Origin: an uncultured Eubacteriales bacterium
GTDB taxonomy: Bacteria; Bacillota; Clostridia; Christensenellales; Borkfalkiaceae
DNA length: 9,057 bases
Reading direction: 5' to 3'
NCBI GenBank assembly: GCA_900549005.1
Contig: URMT01000064.1
Span: 1-9,057, forward strand
This document shows, piece after piece, positions 5,379 to 9,057 of the stretch (position 1 is its first letter; each line of letters opens with the position of its first letter). The notes below the pieces were generated by a model. That model had not been told where the DNA came from and did not search any database. It saw nothing but the letters and a program-made list of their open reading frames with translations. Both the position numbers and the translations under genes were made by a program.

Positions 5379-5951
5379 ATGATAGAAAACGAACAGGTTG
5401 AAGAAATAATGCTCGTTCTCGACGACAAACTCTCTAAAACGGTCAGCGTTCTCAAAGAGGACTATTCCGTAATCCGCGCGGGCAGGGCAAACCCGCACAT
5501 ACTCGACAGGGTGATGGTCGATTACTACGGCGTTCCCACGCCCGTGAACCAGACCTCCAACATCTCTGTGCAGGAGGGCAGGTGCATAGTAATCTCCCCC
5601 TGGGACGTATCCATTTTAAAGGCCATCGAAAAGGCGATACAGGTTTCGGATATCGGCCTCAACCCCACCAACGACGGCAAGGTGATACGCCTCGTATTCC
5701 CCGAGCTCACCGAAGAGCGCAGAAAAGAGCTCGTTAAAAAGGTGCGCAAGATGGGCGAGGATGCCAAGGTTGCAGAGCGCAACGTGCGCAGAGAGGCTAT
5801 GGACGCGCTCAAAAAACTTAAAAACGATAAAGTTCTTTCCGAAGACGAATTTGCCGCCTGCGAAAAGGACGTGGAAAAGATGGTGGCCGACGCCGTGCAG
5901 AAGACGGACGTTGCGGTAGCCGAAAAAGAAAAGGAAGTAATGACCGTCTGA
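5379..5951 (+). CDS. frr: Ribosome recycling factor
   Basis: A 190-residue ribosome recycling factor, which with EF-G splits the post-termination 70S complex in the cytoplasm. The two-domain family pattern is clear: the first long helix and RAGRANPHILDRVMVDYYGVPTP (33-55), then the small beta domain with ISVQEGRCIVISPWDVS (62-78), IEKAIQVSDIGLNPTNDGKVIRLVFP (83-108) and LTEERRKELVKKVRKMGEDAKVAERNVRR (110-138), and a C-terminal helix. It is slightly longer than the usual 185 residues, at the N-terminus. The ATG has AAGGAG at 5364-5369 nine bases upstream. Its stop overlaps the uppS start by one base. pyrH, the usual upstream partner, is separated by repeats, so frr may need its own promoter, which I could not find. 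Confidence 0.97.
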   Translation: MIENEQVEEIMLVLDDKLSKTVSVLKEDYSVIRAGRANPHILDRVMVDYYGVPTPVNQTSNISVQEGRCIVISPWDVSILKAIEKAIQVSDIGLNPTNDGKVIRLVFPELTEERRKELVKKVRKMGEDAKVAERNVRREAMDALKKLKNDKVLSEDEFAACEKDVEKMVADAVQKTDVAVAEKEKEVMTV

Positions 5952-6637
5952 TGGGCGAAAGGTCTGTGCCCCAAAGCGTAGGCATAATAATGGACGGCAA
6001 CGGCAGGTGGGCAAAACGCAGACTTATGCCGCGCTCGTTCGGCCACGATGCGGGAATGAAGCGCATAATAAAGCTGGTGGAGCACGCGCGCGAAGCGGGT
6101 ATAAAGTACCTCGTTTTATATGCGCTCTCCACCGAAAATCTCTCCCGCCCCAAAGACGAACTCGACGGGCTCTATTCGCTGTTCCGCAGGTATTTTGAAG
6201 AGTACGCCCCCAAGCTCGCGGGCGAAAATGTGGCTCTGCGCATAATAGGCGACCTTTCGGCCCTGCCCGAGGACGTGGCGCAGAAGATGCTTTCGGTATG
6301 CGCGCGTTCAAAAAAGGATGCGCCCTTCACGCTGGTGTTTGCCGTAAACTACGGCAGCCGCGCCGAGATTGTGCGCGCCGTCAACCGTGCCGTCGAAATC
6401 GGCGGAAAATTCACGGAAGAGAGTTTTTCCCGCCTTTTATACACAGACGGAATTCCCGACCCCGACCTCGTTATACGCACGGGCAGCGAGGTTCGCCTTT
6501 CAAACTTTCTTTTATGGCAGTCGGCCTATTCCGAACTGTATTTTACCGACGTGCTCTTCCCCGACTTCGACGACAGGCAGTTCGACAGAGCTTTGAAGGA
6601 GTATTCCCGCCGCAACCGCAGGTTCGGCAAGGTATAG
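5951..6637 (+). CDS. uppS: Undecaprenyl diphosphate synthase (cis-prenyltransferase)
   Basis: A 228-residue cis-prenyltransferase that extends farnesyl diphosphate with isopentenyl diphosphate to make undecaprenyl diphosphate, the lipid carrier for peptidoglycan. The five conserved regions are present: GIIMDGNGRWA (11-21) with catalytic Asp15, GHDAG (31-35), LYALSTENLSRP (56-67), NYGSR (133-137), and IPDPDLVIRTGSEVRLSNFL (168-187) continuing into LWQSAYSELYF. RTGSE differs slightly from the common RTSGE or RTGGE. STEN is followed by Leu where Trp is frequent. The start ATG shares an A with the frr stop (TGATG, 5949-5953). There is no good ribosome binding site close by (AAGGAAG ends 13 bases upstream), so translational coupling to frr is likely. 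Long-chain product is inferred from the family and context. Confidence 0.95.
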   Translation: MGERSVPQSVGIIMDGNGRWAKRRLMPRSFGHDAGMKRIIKLVEHAREAGIKYLVLYALSTENLSRPKDELDGLYSLFRRYFEEYAPKLAGENVALRIIGDLSALPEDVAQKMLSVCARSKKDAPFTLVFAVNYGSRAEIVRAVNRAVEIGGKFTEESFSRLLYTDGIPDPDLVIRTGSEVRLSNFLLWQSAYSELYFTDVLFPDFDDRQFDRALKEYSRRNRRFGKV

Positions 6638-6664
6638 CTTATTTCGGGCATATATGCGGGGCAA

Positions 6665-6719
6665 TTGCGCCTTTTACTGCCAAAGCAGGGCGCAAAGTGC
6701 CAACGCCGCAGGGCGGCAC
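6665..6719 (+). promoter_or_regulatory. Two adjacent bulged hairpins between uppS and cdsA
   Basis: Hairpin one: TTGCGCC (6665-6671) with GGCGCAA (6689-6695), enclosing CTGC/GCAG (6677-6680 with 6685-6688) after a five-base 5' bulge. Hairpin two: GTGC (6697-6700) with GCAC (6716-6719), enclosing CGCC/GGCG (6704-6707 with 6712-6715) after a three-base 5' bulge. No T-tract follows, so these are not terminators. They lie in the 105-base uppS-cdsA spacer. Confidence 0.45.
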
Positions 6720-6742
6720 AAACTGATTTTACGGGATATAAA

Positions 6743-7609
6743 ATGAGGATAAGAAGCATAACGAGCACGGTATACGTGCTTGCAGTAATAGCTCTTTGCG
6801 CGGGCAAATGGCTTATACCCGGCGGCTACGGCGCGCTTTTGTTCGACGCGCTGTTCTGCGCGGTGGCGGCGATAGGCGCTTTTGAAGTAATACGCGCCTT
6901 CGGCTGCGTATCTGTGTTGCAGCGCGCAATTACCATAACATTTTCGGCACTTGCGGCGCCGCTGTACGCCCTGTTTGCAATGCTCACGGGCGACGGCGTT
7001 ATGGGTGCGGTAGACGCTCTCGGCGTGGGCGCGCTGGCAATCTGCGTACTGTTCGTCGCAGACCATTCCCGCTCCGACGCAAAAAGCACGCTGTGCTCGC
7101 TGTTCACGCTGGCATACACGGGCCTCCTTACCGCCGTGCTCTCCGCCGTGAACCATATGGAGCACAACTCTATGCTCGCCGTGATGTTCCTGTTCGTGTG
7201 CGTGCCGTTTACCGATGCGGGCGCATACCTCATCGGAATGGCTTTCGGCAAAAGGCTGCCGCTAAAACTCGCCCCCGTCGTAAGCCCTCACAAGACGGTG
7301 ATAGGCGCCGCGGGCGGACTTCTGGGCGGCATAGCGGGCGCCGTTGCGGCGTACTACCTGTATGTAGCGCTTGGCGGCGAAGTGGTTTTAAGCACACCCC
7401 TGCCCGGCTGGGCGGCGGCGATAATCATCGGCTTTGCCGTGTCGGTTGCCACGCAGTTCGGCGACTTGTTCGAAAGCGCGGTTAAAAGGGAGTGCGGCGT
7501 GAAGGATATGGGCAAACTTCTGCCCGGCCACGGCGGCATAATGGACCGCTTCGACGGCACTCTGTTCGCAGGCATAGTCGTGCTTATTTCCTTTATTTTA
7601 ATAGCATAA
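6743..7609 (+). CDS. cdsA: Phosphatidate cytidylyltransferase (CDP-diacylglycerol synthase)
   Basis: A 288-residue integral membrane enzyme that makes CDP-diacylglycerol from CTP and phosphatidic acid, the branch point of phospholipid synthesis. The C-terminal family signature is complete at 245-271: Ser245, Lys248-Arg249, Lys254-Asp255, His263-Gly264-Gly265, Asp268-Arg269 and Asp271. TDAGAYLIGMAFGK (157-170) and SPHKTVIGAAGG (181-192) are the other conserved blocks; the latter has His and Ile where Lys (or Gly) and Glu (or Gln) are usual. Hydrophobic helices fill most of the chain, beginning at about 9-20 and 30-48. The start is ATG 6743, with a weak GGGA at 6733-6736; the frame opens back to TTG 6665, but that 26-residue extension is basic, unlike the family, and overlaps hairpins. 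It is the last gene of the frr unit. Confidence 0.95.
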   Translation: MRIRSITSTVYVLAVIALCAGKWLIPGGYGALLFDALFCAVAAIGAFEVIRAFGCVSVLQRAITITFSALAAPLYALFAMLTGDGVMGAVDALGVGALAICVLFVADHSRSDAKSTLCSLFTLAYTGLLTAVLSAVNHMEHNSMLAVMFLFVCVPFTDAGAYLIGMAFGKRLPLKLAPVVSPHKTVIGAAGGLLGGIAGAVAAYYLYVALGGEVVLSTPLPGWAAAIIIGFAVSVATQFGDLFESAVKRECGVKDMGKLLPGHGGIMDRFDGTLFAGIVVLISFILIA

Positions 7610-7624
7610 AAAGGCAACCTAAGT

Positions 7625-7651
7625 TCCCGCCCGAATCGGGCGGGATTTTTT
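7625..7651 (+). terminator. Rho-independent terminator after cdsA
   Basis: TCCCGCCCG (7625-7633) pairs perfectly with CGGGCGGGA (7637-7645) around AAT, followed by six T at 7646-7651. A textbook terminator 16 bases after the cdsA stop, separating it from dxr. Confidence 0.94.
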
Positions 7652-7700
7652 GTAAACGGCGGAAAGCTGCGCAAAATTTTGTATGCGCGCCGCTTCCAGG

Positions 7701-7721
7701 GCGCGGCAATATCTGCCGCGC
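7701..7721. promoter_or_regulatory. Palindrome upstream of the dxr -10 box
   Basis: GCGCGGCA (7701-7708) and TGCCGCGC (7714-7721) are perfect inverted repeats around ATATC. The site ends 25 bases before the -10 at 7747, so it abuts where a -35 box would lie. It may be an operator. No T-tract follows. Confidence 0.35.
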
Positions 7722-7746
7722 AGTCATTATTTCGTGCAATGCGGGG

Positions 7747-7752
7747 TATAAT
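7747..7752 (+). promoter_or_regulatory. Probable dxr promoter (-10 box)
   Basis: A perfect TATAAT at 7747-7752, 30 bases before the dxr start. No convincing -35 box lies at 16-18 bases (TCATTA at 7724-7729 is the nearest), and no TG extension is present. The strong terminator upstream argues that dxr needs its own promoter. Transcription should begin near 7759. Confidence 0.55.
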
Positions 7753-7762
7753 AATTTAAGGA

Positions 7763-7777
7763 CTCCGCCTGCGGAGG
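7763..7777 (+). promoter_or_regulatory. dxr ribosome binding site inside a hairpin
   Basis: The ribosome binding site GGAGG (7773-7777) lies four bases before the ATG. Its GGAG can pair with upstream CTCC: CTCCG (7763-7767) with CGGAG (7772-7776) around a four-base loop. If transcription starts near 7759, this hairpin is at the extreme 5' end of the mRNA and would hide the site. Confidence 0.55.
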
Positions 7778-7781
7778 CTGT

Positions 7782-8942
7782 ATGAAAAAGATAAGCCTGA
7801 TAGGTTGTACGGGCAGCATAGGCAGGCAGGCGATTGAAGTCGCGCTTGCCAATTCCGATAAGTTTAAAATCGTGGCGATGGCCGCGGACAGCTCTTACAA
7901 GCTGTTCGAAGAGCAGCTTAACGCCGTAAAACCCGACTTCTGCGCGCTCGCAGACGAGGAGGCGGCCAAAAAGGTTGTTGAAGTGCCCTCGGGCACTACT
8001 TTCGCCTGCGGCAAAGAGGCGGCGCTCGCCGCCGCCTCGTACGAAGAGGCAGACGTCGTTCTGGTAGCCGCAAGCGGCTTTGCGGGGCTAAAATATTCGC
8101 TCGCCGCGATAAGGGCGGGTAAAACCCTCGCCCTCGCCAATAAAGAGACGCTTGTGTGCGGCGGCGACATAGTTATGATGTTCGCGCGCGAAAAGGGCGT
8201 TGCCGTCGTCCCCGTAGACAGCGAACATTCGGCAATCTGGCAGTGCCTTGACTTCAACGCAGAAAGGCCCTTTAAACGGCTGATAATCACGGCAAGCGGA
8301 GGCGCGTTCAGAAATTTCACGCCCGAACAGCTCAAAAACGTGACCCCCGCAATGGCGCTTGCGCACCCCACGTGGAATATGGGCGCCAAAATCACGGTGG
8401 ACAGCGCAACGCTCCTAAATAAGGGCTTTGAAATTATAGAGGCGCACCACCTGTTCGGCGCGGACTATGGCGCAATTACTCCCGTAATACACCCCCAGAG
8501 CATAGTTCACTCTATGGTTGAATTTACCGACGGCGCAATTCTGGCGCAACTCTCTTTCCCCACTATGAAGCTGCCCATTCAGCTCGCCCTTACATATCCG
8601 CAAAGGCTGCCGCTCAAAGGCGCCGGGCTCGACTTTTCTAAGGCGCTTTCGCTGGAATTTTCGCCGCTCGAAGGCGGCAGGTTCCCCTGCTTCGATTTGG
8701 CAACGGAGTGCGCCCGTGCGGGCGGAACGCTGCCCTGCGCGCTGAACGCCGCGGGCGAGGTGGCGGTGCGTGCCTTCCTTTCGGGCGGACTGTCGTTTTG
8801 CGATATTCCCGTGGCAATGCGCGCGGCGATTGAAGGCGAGCGGGCGGAGAAAGTTGAAAGTTACGAAGGGCTGAAAGAGGTCGATTTGCGCGTGCGCGCC
8901 GCGGCAAAGGCGGCCGCACTTCGCCTTTCGGGCGGCAGATAG
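7782..8942 (+). CDS. dxr: 1-deoxy-D-xylulose 5-phosphate reductoisomerase
   Basis: A 386-residue DXP reductoisomerase (IspC), the NADPH- and metal-dependent enzyme that makes 2-C-methyl-D-erythritol 4-phosphate, the committed step of the MEP isoprenoid pathway and the target of fosmidomycin. Visible motifs: the dinucleotide-binding GCTGSIG (8-14), ALANKETLVCGG (117-128), metal ligands Asp146 and Glu148 in PVDSEHSAIW, Ser172 in TASGGAF, the flexible active-site loop HPTWNMG (195-201) with His195 and Trp198, and SATLLNKGFEIIEAHHLF (208-225) with Asn213, Lys214 and metal ligand Glu217. The C-terminal block is ALNAAGEVAV (320-329), where NAANE is more usual. All catalytic residues are present. 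The start ATG has GGAGG four bases upstream. In many bacteria rseP follows; here 115 bases run to the window end without a gene start. Confidence 0.97.
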   Translation: MKKISLIGCTGSIGRQAIEVALANSDKFKIVAMAADSSYKLFEEQLNAVKPDFCALADEEAAKKVVEVPSGTTFACGKEAALAAASYEEADVVLVAASGFAGLKYSLAAIRAGKTLALANKETLVCGGDIVMMFAREKGVAVVPVDSEHSAIWQCLDFNAERPFKRLIITASGGAFRNFTPEQLKNVTPAMALAHPTWNMGAKITVDSATLLNKGFEIIEAHHLFGADYGAITPVIHPQSIVHSMVEFTDGAILAQLSFPTMKLPIQLALTYPQRLPLKGAGLDFSKALSLEFSPLEGGRFPCFDLATECARAGGTLPCALNAAGEVAVRAFLSGGLSFCDIPVAMRAAIEGERAEKVESYEGLKEVDLRVRAAAKAAALRLSGGR

Positions 8943-8962
8943 AGCGCGGAAAGCCGCAAATG

Positions 8963-9001
8963 GGCCGTAAAGGGACGCCCTGCGCAAAAAGGCTTACGGC
9001 C
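8963..9001 (+). other. Inverted repeat downstream of dxr
   Basis: GGCCGTAA (8963-8970) and TTACGGCC (8994-9001) are perfect inverted repeats; between them AGGG/CCCT (8971-8974 with 8978-8981) forms an inner stem that would stack directly on the outer one, leaving a 12-base bulge. No T-tract follows, so it is not a standard terminator. The remaining bases to 9057 show no coding start or other signal. Confidence 0.4.
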
Positions 9002-9057
9002 AGGCGGTCATAAAGGGCGGCCGCAGGCTACGGCATACAAAATTTTCGCGCCCGCGC

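Noticed and set aside
6298..6726. 142-residue + strand frame overlapping uppS
   Set aside because: It lies in a different frame within uppS, has no ribosome binding site, and an Arg/Pro-rich nonsense composition.
6665..6742. 26-residue N-terminal extension of cdsA from TTG
   Set aside because: It has only a poor ribosome binding site, basic non-family sequence, and it overlaps a hairpin.
8415..8987. 190-residue minus-strand frame opposite dxr
   Set aside because: Antisense shadow; Arg/Ala-rich translation typical of reading GC-rich coding DNA in the wrong frame.

Overview
This is a chromosomal housekeeping segment from a Bacillota (Firmicutes) bacterium, most likely an uncultured Clostridia lineage of moderately high GC. 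The evidence is gene content and order: ruvX followed by a DUF1292 (YrzB-like) gene, then rpsB, tsf, pyrH, frr, uppS, cdsA and dxr, all on the + strand. Strong GGAGG-type ribosome binding sites, frequent ATA and AGG codons, and Rho-independent terminators with clean T-tracts fit this too. I cannot assign a genus from sequence alone.

Layout. Positions 1-150 carry no gene but hold degraded copies of a dispersed palindromic repeat. A promoter at 152-180 drives ruvX (211-642) and the overlapping DUF1292 gene (639-944), closed by a terminator at 970-1006. After a GC-palindrome-rich gap comes a strong promoter at 1130-1158, a structured leader, then rpsB (1284-2036) and tsf (2059-2958), with a terminator at 2976-3012. 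Next is a monocistronic gene for an unrecognised two-helix membrane protein (3351-3914) with its own promoter and terminator. pyrH (4170-4880) follows, again with its own promoter.

A 498-base gap then separates pyrH from frr. It holds a terminator-like hairpin, a long imperfect hairpin, a palindromic repeat of about 110 bp and tandem partial copies of that repeat's end. frr (5379-5951), uppS (5951-6637) and cdsA (6743-7609) form a unit ending in a terminator at 7625-7651. dxr (7782-8942) has a probable promoter of its own, with its ribosome binding site inside a small hairpin. The last 115 bases contain no recognisable gene; the family-typical next gene, rseP, is not visible.

How the genes work together. 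rpsB, tsf and frr serve translation (30S subunit, EF-Tu recycling, ribosome recycling). pyrH supplies UDP/UTP. dxr commits carbon to isoprenoids by the MEP pathway, uppS turns isoprenoid precursors into undecaprenyl diphosphate for the cell wall, and cdsA makes CDP-diacylglycerol for phospholipids. ruvX is a Holliday-junction-resolvase-like / rRNA-processing nuclease. The order is the classical one, but it is cut into about six transcription units by terminators, promoters, an extra membrane-protein gene and repeats.

No defence system, mobile gene, CRISPR array or clearly new pathway is visible. The points worth a second look are the unknown membrane protein, the repeats, a recurrent extended -10 promoter architecture, and several RNA hairpins in leaders and gaps.
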